Source: Aquisalimonas sp.
GTDB lineage: Bacteria; Pseudomonadota; Gammaproteobacteria; Nitrococcales; Aquisalimonadaceae
DNA length: 37,973 nt
Direction of reading: 5' to 3'
Assembly (NCBI RefSeq): GCF_007120195.1
Contig: NZ_SKOG01000279.1
Coordinates: 1 to 37,973, forward strand
Within the stretch, counting starts at the first letter, position 1; every line of letters starts with the position of its first letter. Of the stretch, positions 1-8,708 are shown in pieces. The notes under the pieces were generated by a model. The model searched no databases and was not told the DNA's origin. It was given only the letters and a program-made list of their open reading frames with translations. The translations under genes and the position numbers were made by a program.

Positions 1-39
1 GTTACTTGATGTTGCTTGGATGCGATGGTTTTCTTTCAT
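1..39 (-). CDS. Start of an unidentified gene, cut off by the window edge
   Basis: An ATG on the minus strand at 39 is preceded at 8 nt by an AAAGGA ribosome-binding sequence and opens a frame reading MKENHRIQATSSN up to the window edge. It lies just downstream of the tetR-like gene on the same strand. A copy of the palindrome also found upstream of tetR sits between the two, which suggests a target gene of that regulator. Only 13 codons are visible, so no product can be named. TetR neighbours of this kind often control a reductase or detoxification enzyme, but that is family knowledge and not seen here. Confidence 0.4.
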   Translation of the reverse strand, partial: MKENHRIQATSSN

Positions 40-132
40 GGGCTGCGTCCTTTGTGTTGCCGTTGGTGAAAGCCGCGGTCGCGTGAGCGTCCGAGGCACG
101 CACATGAAGTGGTTCCATTGCGCGGGCTCGCA

Positions 133-148
133 TAGACTGGTCGGTTTA
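133..148. promoter_or_regulatory. TetR-type operator, copy 1
   Basis: The 16-bp sequence TAGACTGGTCGGTTTA is an imperfect palindrome (TAGAC facing GTTTA, where GTCTA would be perfect). The same motif, 14 of 16 positions identical, lies upstream of the tetR-like gene at 797-812. This copy covers the stop codon of tetR and precedes the gene beginning at 39. Paired palindromes on both sides of a tetR gene are the usual layout for autoregulation plus control of a neighbour. Confidence 0.55.
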
Positions 149-761
149 ATTCACGGTAAAAATAACGCAGGCTTCGGCGCGCGCCGAGTTGAAATAGAAT
201 TCGAGCATCACCTCCAGCGGTGCCGGATCCCGCCACACGCAACTGCGAAGCGCGGCACCTACCCAGCAGCGGTTCAGCAGCAGGTTGGCCATCTCCTTGG
301 AGTCGGCGCGTACGGGAATCCGGTCCTGCTCGCGGGCGAGGTCTAGGCAGGCGCCGATGCGGTTGGTGATGGCCGAGAAATACTGCTCGACCCCGCGTCG
401 AAACTCCTCGTTCACAGCGGAGATTTCCTGAAGCCTGGCCGACACCGCCCAGCAGACAGCCCAAATAGCCTTCGTGGCCGTATGTGTCACCCGAGAGTTC
501 GAAGAATCGGCGTACCCGCAGCGGCGCCGGGAGGCTCGGATCCTCCAGGCACAGATCCAGCCCCCAGTAAATCTCCGCCATGTGCAGATCGATGATCTGC
601 GGCGCGAAGAAGTCTTCCTTGCTGTTGAGATGATGGGAGAAAGGGGCCTTGGGGGTGGCCACTTTTTCGAGCAGGGCCTGAACGCCGAGATCGCTGTAGC
701 CGTGCTCCGGCAGCATGGCCAGCCCGACATTCAACAAGCGTTGTTTGGTGCTGTGTGCCAT
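146..761 (-). pseudogene. TetR/AcrR-family repressor, frameshifted
   Basis: Residues 1-109 of the first frame form a TetR DNA-binding domain: a helix-turn-helix around ALLEKVATPKAPFSHHLNSK followed by KEDFF, then a ligand domain reaching GCLLGGVGQ. The protein then continues in a second frame as EISAVNEEFRRGVEQYF and ends at a stop at 146. The switch lies near 428-440. Here CAGGCTTCAGG looks like a 7-base duplication, and removing seven bases gives the family-like join GQEISAVNEEF. The layout resembles NemR/AcuR-type repressors (GCLLGN-GQE motif). The break separates the DNA-binding half from most of the effector half, so the regulator is probably inactive or altered unless the sequence is wrong. 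Start at 761 was chosen for the conserved N-terminus. Confidence 0.75.
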
Positions 762-796
762 CTTTTTGACCCGGCATCCTGGTCAGCGAAGTCATT

Positions 797-812
797 TCGA
801 CCGACCAGTCTA
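797..812. promoter_or_regulatory. TetR-type operator, copy 2
   Basis: TCGACCGACCAGTCTA, 36 bp upstream of the tetR start, matches the reverse complement of copy 1 (TAAACCGACCAGTCTA) at 14 of 16 positions. Its position fits an autoregulatory operator of the tetR-like gene. Confidence 0.55.
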
Positions 813-948
813 CTGCTGCCGGAAGTATAGCCGTCGAGAACATCGGGTCAACCCATCATCGAAGCTCCTCGCGGGCCGCTATCCTGTCGAGTTGCGATAC
901 CACGGAGCGCCCGGGGCTGCATGAATCAACTCTCGATCACCATGTTCA

Positions 949-1647
949 CTAAGCCGTCAACGCCTCCTCCCGCGCGTTCTTCTTCGGCCCACCCGGCACC
1001 TGGATATCTGGCACCGTCTGCGCATCCAGGGCGGGCAAATCGCCCTCCCGCTCCCGCTTGTCCCGGCTTGCCAGGCACACGCCCTTCACATCGTGCAACC
1101 CGCCGTGCGCGTCCTCGCCCACCAGCTTTAGCTGGTGGAATGTGTTGCGCGCCTTGCTGGTCGGGAAGCGGACGCATCGGTCCGGCACATCCCGGGCCTC
1201 GAACGCCACACGCCGCACCGAGTTCAGGTCGTTCTCCCACACGGCGTCCAGGTAATCCGGGTTGAACAGCTCATCATTCGGATCAATGATCCGGTCGGGC
1301 CAGGCCTTCCAGCCGACGATCACGTGGTAGCGCACGAACGCGGTATTTTGCGGCTCCCACGATAGGTAAAGATCCTTGCGCTCCGTCGCCTGCTCGCTCT
1401 GTTCGTTAATCACGACCCGGCCATCGCCGCGGTCATGGTATGGGGTGCCCTGAGTCCCTTTCATTTGCAGGCGGGAGAGGGCCCGCGCCGCCTTTGACGC
1501 GCTCACCGCGTTGATGCCTTTGTTGAGCGTCTCCGTGAGGGATTGCCCCGCGCCTGACTGCGCCACTTTGTCCGCATGCCGCGCCACTTGGCGCGCGACC
1601 CCGAAGTTGCGCACGAAGAGCCTGATGAGTTGACTGACAACGGACAT
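949..1647 (-). CDS. Conserved-looking protein of unknown function
   Basis: A 232-residue protein that I do not recognise. Start at 1647 follows a strong GGAGGGTGTT ribosome-binding sequence. The first 30 residues are basic and partly hydrophobic (QLIRLFVRNFGVARQVARHA) without a clear signal peptide. The middle is rich in Trp and acidic residues (WKAWPDRIIDPNDELFNPDY). The C-terminus is charged and probably disordered. No catalytic motif or transmembrane helix is evident. It stands alone between tetR and the cupin gene, which are on the same strand. Codon use is like its neighbours, so a real gene is likely. Confidence 0.7.
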   Translation of the reverse strand: MSVVSQLIRLFVRNFGVARQVARHADKVAQSGAGQSLTETLNKGINAVSASKAARALSRLQMKGTQGTPYHDRGDGRVVINEQSEQATERKDLYLSWEPQNTAFVRYHVIVGWKAWPDRIIDPNDELFNPDYLDAVWENDLNSVRRVAFEARDVPDRCVRFPTSKARNTFHQLKLVGEDAHGGLHDVKGVCLASRDKREREGDLPALDAQTVPDIQVPGGPKKNAREEALTA

Positions 1648-1731
1648 AACACCCTCCGCATTTTGAGCAAGACGGCTGCGAACGGATCTTGCACGCGGAT
1701 GACGCTAGCACGGCCCCAGCCGGGCGCGGCT

Positions 1732-2211
1732 TCAGCCTATACGGGTCGACTCCGGAACGGGTACGAGTTCTTCCAGATGGGGCAGAAGCACGACACTCTC
1801 CTGCTCGTGTGGATCGGTGCGGGCGATCACCGCCGTGCAGGGCTCTACGCCAAGGTTGGCCGGGACATGCGGCGTGCCCGCCGGGATGTAGACCATATCG
1901 CCGGCCCGCGCGATGAAGTGCTGCTCCAGCTTCTCGCCGTACCAGGTAGAGGCCTCGCCGCTTAGCACATACACGGCGGTCTCGTGGTTCTCGTGCATGT
2001 GGACCCTGGCGCGGGCACCCGGCGGGAGTGTCAGCAGATGCATGCAGATCCCGGTCGATCCCACGGTTTCCCGGGAAATCCCTTCGAAGTAGTCCAGTCC
2101 CTGCTTTCCGGTATAGCTGCCGCTTGCGCGAACAAGGCGACAGGCGGCGGGCGCGCTGGTATCTACTACCGCGTTTGCTGCAACGCGATTGACTTCGTCT
2201 CCGGTTTTCAT
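1732..2211 (-). CDS. Single-domain cupin protein
   Basis: A 159-residue cupin with both metal-binding motifs intact. Motif 1 is around residues 65-85 (GARARVHMHENHETAVYVLS, with the HxH and the later Glu). Motif 2 follows around 105-120 (GDMVYIPAGTPHVPAN). These three His and one Glu normally bind Fe, Mn or Zn. Single cupins of this size include isomerases, small dioxygenases and sensors, so the substrate is open. Start at 2211 follows AGGAGG. The C-terminal extension (EELVPVPEST) lies outside the barrel. Confidence 0.85.
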   Translation of the reverse strand: MKTGDEVNRVAANAVVDTSAPAACRLVRASGSYTGKQGLDYFEGISRETVGSTGICMHLLTLPPGARARVHMHENHETAVYVLSGEASTWYGEKLEQHFIARAGDMVYIPAGTPHVPANLGVEPCTAVIARTDPHEQESVVLLPHLEELVPVPESTRIG

Positions 2212-2697
2212 TGCGTCAGCCTCCTGTAGGGTCTCACGCTCTATCTGGTCCTGTGGCTCCGAGGGTTGGAGAGCCCTGCCTGACCAAAACCATTGGAATG
2301 GTCAGTGCCCAAGCCCCAATGCAACGCGACGGTTCAGCGCTTTGGACGTCCAAGTCCTTGCCAAGCCGCCTTGAAGGGCTTCGGACTGAATCGCGCCTGA
2401 GCCGAACTTTCAAATCGCCAGCCGCATTTGGCCTTGGGAAACTGCGATTTCTCTCGCCATGGTACTCCCTCAGCCAAACGAAAGGCGAACGGCTGGCGAG
2501 GCGTCCAACGGCGCTCAGACATGTGGCCTCGTCGCCTACCGCGGAAGTGGGGTCAGGGACGCGGCCGCGCCGCGGTCGTCAGCCGGCCGGGGAGAGGAGG
2601 CGGGATCAGGAGGCTATGGCTGGCAAGCGCGTGTGGCAAATTCGTTGTCTCCGTCTAAGCTCGTGGATACAGTGGCCGCGCAACCGGGGGAAGAGCA
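2212..2697. other. Intergenic region without a supported gene
   Basis: This stretch of about 490 bases lies between the divergent cupin and symporter genes and must hold both promoters. Open frames exist on both strands, but none has a ribosome-binding site, a recognisable protein or a sensible start. No clear sigma-70 hexamer pair or palindrome stands out. Confidence 0.5.
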
Positions 2698-4320
2698 ATG
2701 GCCGGTCAACCGCGTCAGCAGGGGGAGTACGAGGATTTTACTGGGGGTCAAGGCTCCGGTGGGCGATCGGCAAGTATGATCTGGGGCCTGCGCGCCGCCG
2801 GGTTGATCGCGGCGCTGTTGGTCTGGATCGCCATGGGGTTCGCCGAAGACCTGTCTCCGGACGCGCGCTGGGTCGCGGCGATCGCCACCTTGATGGCGAT
2901 CTGGTGGATGACGGAGGCGATCCCCCTCTCGGCCACGTCCCTGCTGCCGATTGTGGTGATCCCGGCGCTGACGGAGCGCACCCTCGCGGAAGCCACGGCG
3001 CCCTACGCCAGCCCCATCGTCTTTCTTTTCCTCGGCGGCTTTTTGATCGCCATAGCGATGGAGAAGTGGAACCTACATCGCCGCATCGCGCTCCTGACGC
3101 TTGCCCGGGTCGGGGTTGAGCCGCAACGGATCGTGCTCGGCATGATGCTCGCCACGGGCTTTCTGTCGATGTGGGTCTCGAACACCGCGACAACGCTAAT
3201 GATGCTGCCGATCGGGCTCTCCGTGCTCGCCCTGGTCGCGGAGCGCAGCGGCGAGTCGCTTGAGACGGTCCCGCCGGGGCACGACCCCGCAGGCCACGCG
3301 CACGATCACCACCGGCCCGGTCACGTTGACTTCATTTTCGACGACAATATCCGGCGGTTCGGCCTCTGCCTGCTCCTCGCGATCGCGTGGTCGGCGAGCA
3401 TGGGCGGCCTCGGCACCCTGCTCGGCAGCCCGCCGAACGCCATCGTCGCCGGCTACGCCGCCGACGAGTTGGGTCGCAACATCGGCTTCCTCGAGTGGAT
3501 GATGCTCGGCGTGCCGTTGGGCTTTACCTTCATCTTATTGGGCTGGGTGCTGATGACCCGCCTGCTCTACAAGTTCAACGTCAAGGAGATTCCCGGCGGG
3601 AAGCAGATGATCGACGACGAGATCCACAAGCTCGGCCCGCTCAGCCAGGGCGAGAAGATGGTGATGATCGTCTTCGGCTCGGCGGCGTTCCTTTGGGTCG
3701 TGCCCGGGTTGCTCGCCAACCTCCCGTGGATAGGCGAGCGGCTGGGGCCGCTCGGCGAGCTCGACGACACGGCCATCGCTATCGCCGCCGGCATCGCGTT
3801 GTTCATCCTGCCGGGAGAGGGCCGGAGTGACATGGTGCTGACCTGGCAGGATGCCGAGGACGGGCTGCCCTGGGGCGTGTTGCTTCTGTTCGGCGGCGGC
3901 CTGAGTCTCGCCGGCGCGGTCGCAGGCACCGGCCTCGATGGTTGGTTCGGCGAGCAGATTACCGGGCTGGAGGTGCTCCCGATCGTGCTGCTGGTTGCCG
4001 CCGTTTGCGCGATTATCCTATTCCTCACGGAGGTCACCAGCAACACCGCGACGGCCGCAACCTTCATCCCCGTGCTCGGGGGTGTGGCGGTCGGCATTGG
4101 CGCCGACGCGATGACGCTGCTGATCCCGGCGGCTTTCGCCGCGACTTGCGCCTTCATGCTGCCGGTCGGTACGCCGCCGAACGCCATCGTCTTCGGGACG
4201 GGTGCGGTCACCATCGGTCAGATGGCAAGAGGCGGCTTTGTCCTCAACCTCGTCGGGATCGCCCTGATCACCGGGTTCTGCTATATGCTCGGCGGCTTAG
4301 CCCTCGGGCTGCAGTTCTGA
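2698..4320 (+). CDS. SLC13/DASS-family sodium:anion symporter
   Basis: A 540-residue inner-membrane carrier of the divalent anion:Na+ symporter family, which moves dicarboxylates, sulfate or phosphate with sodium. Both inverted repeats carry the diagnostic pair of motifs: SNTATTLMMLP near 161-171 with GSPPNAIVAG, then TSNTATAATFIPV with VGTPPNAIVFG near the end. About a dozen hydrophobic helices are visible. An unusual loop between the first SNT motif and the first PPNA motif is His-rich, with six His between residues 195 and 209 (GHDPAGHAHDHHRPGH). Start at 2698 follows GGGGGAAGAGC. The first 26 residues are polar, so the ATG at residue 27 (2776) is an alternative start. The anion cannot be told from sequence alone. 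Confidence 0.88.
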   Translation: MAGQPRQQGEYEDFTGGQGSGGRSASMIWGLRAAGLIAALLVWIAMGFAEDLSPDARWVAAIATLMAIWWMTEAIPLSATSLLPIVVIPALTERTLAEATAPYASPIVFLFLGGFLIAIAMEKWNLHRRIALLTLARVGVEPQRIVLGMMLATGFLSMWVSNTATTLMMLPIGLSVLALVAERSGESLETVPPGHDPAGHAHDHHRPGHVDFIFDDNIRRFGLCLLLAIAWSASMGGLGTLLGSPPNAIVAGYAADELGRNIGFLEWMMLGVPLGFTFILLGWVLMTRLLYKFNVKEIPGGKQMIDDEIHKLGPLSQGEKMVMIVFGSAAFLWVVPGLLANLPWIGERLGPLGELDDTAIAIAAGIALFILPGEGRSDMVLTWQDAEDGLPWGVLLLFGGGLSLAGAVAGTGLDGWFGEQITGLEVLPIVLLVAAVCAIILFLTEVTSNTATAATFIPVLGGVAVGIGADAMTLLIPAAFAATCAFMLPVGTPPNAIVFGTGAVTIGQMARGGFVLNLVGIALITGFCYMLGGLALGLQF

Positions 4321-4340
4321 GCCCGCGGCACCGGAGGATC

Positions 4341-4366
4341 GACGGTGGGCGGTTCCGCCCATCGTC
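4341..4366. terminator. Strong hairpin after the symporter gene
   Basis: GACGGTGGGCGG and CCGCCCATCGTC form a nearly perfect 12-bp stem (one G-T pair) with a minimal loop, 20 bp after the symporter stop and between two convergent genes. No clear T-run follows on the plus strand, so it may be a weak or bidirectional terminator. Confidence 0.45.
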
Positions 4367-4415
4367 GCTTCCGCCCTGGAGCGAGTCGATGGGGTTACCT
4401 AGGTTAGTGGCGTGA

Positions 4416-5123
4416 TCATACAGAGCCCCGCCCTCCGCCTGCCCGGTGCCGCCCGGTTCGGGGCACCAGGTAGGTCAGGAACCAGTCGCGGGCCAGCCGC
4501 GCCACTTCTTCCAGTTTGCCAGGCTCTTCGAACAGGTGCGTGGCGCCGGGAATAATCTCGATACGGTGCTCGCAGCGCAGGTCTCGAGCGGCGTCTCGGT
4601 TCATCCCGATCACCGGACTGTCGTCTCCGCCGACGATCAGCAGGGTTGGCGCCCGGACCCGTTCAAGGCGTGGTCCCGTCAGATCCGGCCTGCCGCCCCG
4701 GGAGACCACCGCTGCAACGGTGCCGGGGCGCTCGGCAGCGGCAATGAGTGCCGCTGCCGAACCGGTGCTGGCGCCGAAGAGACCAACGGGCAGATTCTCG
4801 ATTCCCGGTTGCTCCTTGAGCCAATCCACGGTCCGGGTCAGTCGTTGTCCCAGCATGGGAATGTCGAAACGCAGCTCCCGGGTACGCTGGTCAACCTCGT
4901 GCTCGTCGGCGGTGAGCAGATCGAACAGCAAGGTGGCGAGTCCGCCGCCGTTGAGAGAGTCCGCGACCAGGCGGTTTCTCGCACTGAATCGGCTGCTGCC
5001 GCTGCCATGGGCAAACACCACAATACCCGTGGCGTCGGCGGGGAGGGCGAGATCGCCGGGCAGTGCCGGCTCTCCCTTTCGGATGGTTGCCTCCCGGCGT
5101 TCCACCTGTTGCGATGGGTTCAT
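4416..5123 (-). CDS. Alpha/beta hydrolase of the dienelactone hydrolase type
   Basis: A 235-residue cytosolic alpha/beta hydrolase. The oxyanion region is VFAHGSGSSRFSARN, the nucleophile elbow is GLFGASTGSAAAL (GxSxG), the acid is in VGGDDSPVI and the histidine in GATHLFEEPG. The full Ser-Asp-His triad is therefore present. Start is placed at 5123, where AGGAG precedes MNPSQQVERRE. An upstream in-frame ATG at 5228 would add a low-complexity Ala/Pro tail and lacks a ribosome-binding site. The true substrate is unknown. Proteins of this subfamily are often annotated as dienelactone hydrolase without proof. Confidence 0.82.
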   Translation of the reverse strand: MNPSQQVERREATIRKGEPALPGDLALPADATGIVVFAHGSGSSRFSARNRLVADSLNGGGLATLLFDLLTADEHEVDQRTRELRFDIPMLGQRLTRTVDWLKEQPGIENLPVGLFGASTGSAAALIAAAERPGTVAAVVSRGGRPDLTGPRLERVRAPTLLIVGGDDSPVIGMNRDAARDLRCEHRIEIIPGATHLFEEPGKLEEVARLARDWFLTYLVPRTGRHRAGGGRGSV

Positions 5124-5385
5124 AAGTTGCTCCTGCGGCACATGTGCCTGCCACGCGGACCCGGGTCGCTCAGCTGGGGGCGCGGAAAACCGGGATGGAC
5201 GCGCGCTGGGCTGAGCCGCGGCGGCCACGCGCGGAAGCGTCTATGGGTCGCCCAGGTTACACCTCCCGGCAGGAGGGGCCGAGGTCAACCTCAAGTCGCT
5301 TAGGGATTTCCCATCTCGAATCGGCTGTGTCAGCTTATGGCGCAGCGCGGGGCATGTCCCGCAGTCGTCGGCTGGCGCTGGCAGG

Positions 5386-6220
5386 GTGATGGTGAAGGAT
5401 TCGCACTGCGTCGGTTTTCTCCAGTGGGCTCTGCCGCGAATGGGCATGCGCTGGCCGGGCTTTTGCCGCGTTCGCACCCAGGTATGCAAGCGTATCCGGC
5501 GCAGGATGACGGAGCTGTCCTGTCCGAATGTGGGCGCATACCGGCTCTACCTGGAAGCACACCCGGAGGAGTGGGCCAATCTGGATGCGATGTGTCGCAT
5601 CACCGTGACACGCTTCTATCGTGACCGTCCGGTCTTCCAGGTGCTCATGCAGGAGGTGTTCCCGGATCTGGCCCGCGCGGCGCTTGCACGCGGGGCGCAG
5701 AGCCTTCGCTTTTGGTCGGCCGGCTGTGGCTCTGGTGAAGAGCCCTATACCTTGAGCATCGGCTGGCAACTGGAGCTGGCTGAGCGCTTCCCGGGACTCA
5801 CCTTGGATATCCTCGCCACCGATGCCGACTCCGGCCTGCTGACCCGGGCGAGCGAGGCCTTTTACCCGTGGAGCGCTGTCAGCAGCGTGGCGAGCACAGG
5901 CGTTTCAGGCGTACGACGCACGGTTCCGCCTGCGGCGTGCATTGCGACGGCCGGTCCGCTTCCTTTGCCACGACGTGCGTACCCCACTACCGGAGAGCGG
6001 CTTTGATCTGATTCTCTGCCGCAATCTGGTCTTCACCTATTTCGATCCGGGCCTGCAAAGGCGACTGGCCTGGCACTTACATGGCCACTTGCTCCCGGGC
6101 GGCATACTTGTTCTGGGCATGCGCGAGCGGTTGCCGCAGGAGTGTCCACGGTCTCAGACCGTGTCGCAGCGCCTTTCCCTGTATCGCAGGGCGCCGCCCG
6201 GTGAGCGGGCAGCGCGTTGA
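5386..6220 (+). pseudogene. CheR-type SAM methyltransferase, frameshifted
   Basis: The first frame gives the alpha-helical CheR N-terminal domain (QVCKRIRRRM, then CRITVTRFYRDR) and SAM motif I, FWSAGCGSGEEPYTLSI. After FYPWS at about 5872 the protein jumps frame and continues as SAAWRAQAFQAYDARFRLRR, then FDLILCRNLVFTYFD and GGILVLGMRE, to the stop at 6220. A two-base loss in an AGCGCGCTG-like repeat would explain the break. CheR enzymes methylate glutamates of chemoreceptors, but no chemotaxis gene is nearby. Orphan CheR-like enzymes of this subtype have no fixed role. Start may be 5386 or 5389. Confidence 0.75.
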
Positions 6221-6269
6221 CCGCCCACCCGGCCGCTGGGCAGGCGGGACGGCCGGCGGGTCAGCCCTT

Positions 6270-7223
6270 TCAGTGGACCACGGTCACTGGGCAATGGGCG
6301 GCGTGCAGGACTCGCTGACTGACGCTGCCCAACAGAAACTCCCGAATCCGACCGTGCCCATGACGCGCCATGATGACTTCTGCGTTTGCAGTTGCCCGGG
6401 CATGGTTGATGATTGCGGCCGCCGGCTGCCCGGGGCGCCTGACGTCTTCAACGGCTACCGTGTCGAGATCAAACTGTTCCCGGGCCTGGGCGAACGTTGC
6501 CGCGGCGCTCTCCTGCGCGATCTTGCGGAAGTTCTCCTCCTCGAACGCGTCGGTCGCCGAGATCTCCACCATGGTGGTCCCGATGGTGCTGTGGATCTCC
6601 CGCGGTGATGCGGGGAATACATGCAACAGATGAACGACGGCACCGGTCGCCGTCGCGACGGTGTTGGCATAGCGTGTGGCGTTCAGGGACTGCTCGGATT
6701 CGTCCACGGGAACGATCAGCACGGAACCGCCGGCGGAATACTCCGGATGCGCCGGGTCGTGCGTAATGACCGTCACCGGACAGTTCGCCTGGTGAATCAC
6801 TCCTTCACTCACGCTGCCCATCAGCAGCTCACGAATCTGACCGGCGCCCCGGCGGCCCATGACGATGACGGCGTTGTCCATCCCGGCGGCGTAGTGGGAC
6901 ACCGCGTCAGCCGGGTCGCCGCTGAGAATGCGATCGGTAACGTCTGCATCCTCCGGAAGGCTCGCTCGAGTCTTCTCGAACGCACGCCGTGCACTGGCCT
7001 GCCTCATTTGGTCGAAGGCCTCGGCCGAGACCCGTGATTCCACCGCCTGTCCTGCCGTGTACCCCATGCGTTGCATAAGGATACCTGGCGTGTCCTCGAA
7101 CACGTGGAGCAACTCCATACGGGCGCCGGCGGCCCGCGCTAGCCTGTCGCCATAATGGGCCGCGGTGTTGGCATGGTCCGAGCCGTCCACCGGTACGAGT
7201 ACCGTTTCGATCGTGTCCAACAT
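6270..7223 (-). CDS. Tandem universal stress protein (two UspA domains)
   Basis: A 317-residue cytosolic protein of two fused UspA domains. Each starts with the beta strand and acidic residue of the fold (VLVPVDGSDHANTAA; VLIVPVDESEQS). Each ends with an ATP-binding glycine motif: GRRGAGQIRELLMGS in the first and the variant RHGHGRIREFLLGS in the second. UspA tandem proteins bind ATP and support survival under stress, and their exact targets are usually unknown. Start 7223 was chosen because GGAG lies 9 nt upstream of MLDTIETVLVPV. Longer in-frame starts at 7253 and 7331 lack such a site. It converges with the cheR-like gene. Confidence 0.9.
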   Translation of the reverse strand: MLDTIETVLVPVDGSDHANTAAHYGDRLARAAGARMELLHVFEDTPGILMQRMGYTAGQAVESRVSAEAFDQMRQASARRAFEKTRASLPEDADVTDRILSGDPADAVSHYAAGMDNAVIVMGRRGAGQIRELLMGSVSEGVIHQANCPVTVITHDPAHPEYSAGGSVLIVPVDESEQSLNATRYANTVATATGAVVHLLHVFPASPREIHSTIGTTMVEISATDAFEEENFRKIAQESAAATFAQAREQFDLDTVAVEDVRRPGQPAAAIINHARATANAEVIMARHGHGRIREFLLGSVSQRVLHAAHCPVTVVH

Positions 7224-7648
7224 TTCTTGAATCTCCGGAATAAGCGGTTGCATTGCATCATAGCAAGTATCGGGCAAGAGACCGCCCGTGTGAACGGCGT
7301 CCGCCAGCGAGGCGCTTGCTACGTGGTACACGGAAAGGTACTGCCTCTCGCCGGCGTTTCAGTGGGCATGCGGGAAATTGCGGGGGGGCAGGGAAGGGTG
7401 GCAAGATGCCAGCAAACGGTGATCTGTTGGACTCCATCGCAGCCCGAGCTGTTTCCGACCGGACTTTCGGTGCTGGAGATAGGCGGCAAACATCCGCGTT
7501 TAAACACGGCGAAGTTCCGTCTAGTAACTGTCGTTGGGCCGTAAGTTGGGGTTCCTTGGGGCCTACAGGCGGTCTGGTACGCTTGGTTGCGCTGAGAAGT
7601 AGCTAATGCGAGCGGCCGCCAGGTGCCAATCGGTGATTGGAGGTAACC
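7224..7648. other. Intergenic region between divergent genes
   Basis: About 425 bases separating the tandem usp gene and the NTF2-like gene, which point away from each other. It should contain both promoters. I see no convincing coding frame, RNA gene or strong palindrome. Confidence 0.5.
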
Positions 7649-8026
7649 ATGACGGATAACACTACGCACGACGAGGTCACGATTGACTTTCTTGAGAGGT
7701 TTCTCGAAGGTTGGAATCGCCACGATCTCGACGGGATCCTGCAGATGCTGAACAGGGACTGTCTTTACATCACCGGTTCAGGGGATCGCTTCCAGGGGCA
7801 TGACGAGATACGGGAGGGGCTTGCCGGATTCCTGGAGACGTTTCCGGATGCCCACTGGTACGAGGCAAGGCATTTCGTCTCCAGCGATCGCGGCGCTTCG
7901 GAGTGGATCTTTACTGCGACAGGATCTGATGGTACCCGCTTCGAGTTGGACTCGTGCGACCTTTTCACGTTCAGGAATGGCAGGATCTCGGTGGTGAGCG
8001 CCTACCGACGAGAGCGGCGGGTGTGA
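7649..8026 (+). CDS. NTF2-like (SnoaL-type) small protein
   Basis: A 125-residue protein with the cone-shaped NTF2/SnoaL fold pattern: an N-terminal helix (FLERFLEGWNRHDLDGILQM), the core CLYITGSGDRFQGHDEIREG, and late strands ending FTFRNGRISVVSAYR. Such proteins are either small hydrolases/isomerases or ligand-binding modules, so no reaction can be given. ATG 7649 follows GGAGGT, and the upstream in-frame TTG is not needed. It begins a plus-strand run of three small catabolic-type genes with lower GC than the surroundings. Confidence 0.8.
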   Translation: MTDNTTHDEVTIDFLERFLEGWNRHDLDGILQMLNRDCLYITGSGDRFQGHDEIREGLAGFLETFPDAHWYEARHFVSSDRGASEWIFTATGSDGTRFELDSCDLFTFRNGRISVVSAYRRERRV

Positions 8027-8279
8027 GTCCTTGACGGATCGTATGGCAGACAATCGGCGGTAGTGTGGTGGGGCGTGCACACTGGAATCCACGCCGCCTG
8101 ACGCGAGGCCCGCCCAACGAGGCCATTCAGCCGACGCTCGTGCCTCGCGCGGCTGATGGCGCGCGTTGGCTGTTTGCTCACCCATATCCGGTGGCCCGGC
8201 CTATGCGTTCGACCGCGCGCCGTCTCTCGTGCACGATTGGGCTTTCCGTCCAAAGTGGCTCATTAACAGGAGATAACTG

Positions 8280-8600
8280 ATGATCAAGGTGAGCGTGATG
8301 TACGCGAACGAGCCGGGCGCTCGGTTCGACCATACGTACTACCGAGACAAACACATGCCGCTCGTGAAGGCCTTGATGGGGGATAGCTGCAAGTTTTACA
8401 CGGTGGACAAAGGGTTAGCTGGTATGGGTCCAGGCGAGCCCGCTACCTACGTCGGCATGTCCCACATCTTCTGTGACTCTGTAGAGGCCTTTCAAAACGG
8501 CTTTGGTCCTCACGCTCAGGAAATCATGGCCGACATCCCGAACTACACGGACCTCGCGCCAATCGTTCAGATTAGCGAAGTTGTTGTTGGCCAACCCTGA
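8280..8600 (+). CDS. EthD-domain protein
   Basis: A 106-residue ferredoxin-like protein of the EthD family. The family signature is clear near residues 15-32 (FDHTYYRDKHMPLVKALM). EthD proteins are small homodimeric partners in degradation pathways such as ethyl tert-butyl ether oxidation, and their chemistry is poorly known. AGGAGATAACTG precedes the ATG at 8280. The 250 bases before it hold no supported gene. It sits between the NTF2-like and GST-like genes on the same strand. Confidence 0.85.
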   Translation: MIKVSVMYANEPGARFDHTYYRDKHMPLVKALMGDSCKFYTVDKGLAGMGPGEPATYVGMSHIFCDSVEAFQNGFGPHAQEIMADIPNYTDLAPIVQISEVVVGQP

Positions 8601-8708
8601 GCTCTCTTGAGAAAGGAGTCGGTCAGAGGGCATTCTCAGGCGTAAAACTGAGGCGTTGGAGTGGGTACATTCCAAAGGCCCGCGTTACATGAAGGAAGCA
8701 CGATAACG

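Noticed and set aside
2334-2522. A 62-codon minus-strand frame (begins MSERRWTPRQPF) in the cupin-symporter gap
   Set aside because: Protein-like in parts, but it has no ribosome-binding site or family I can name, so I left the region as intergenic.
5386-6220. Chemotaxis function for the CheR-like gene
   Set aside because: No receptor, CheA, CheW, CheB or flagellar gene is in the window, and the gene is frameshifted.
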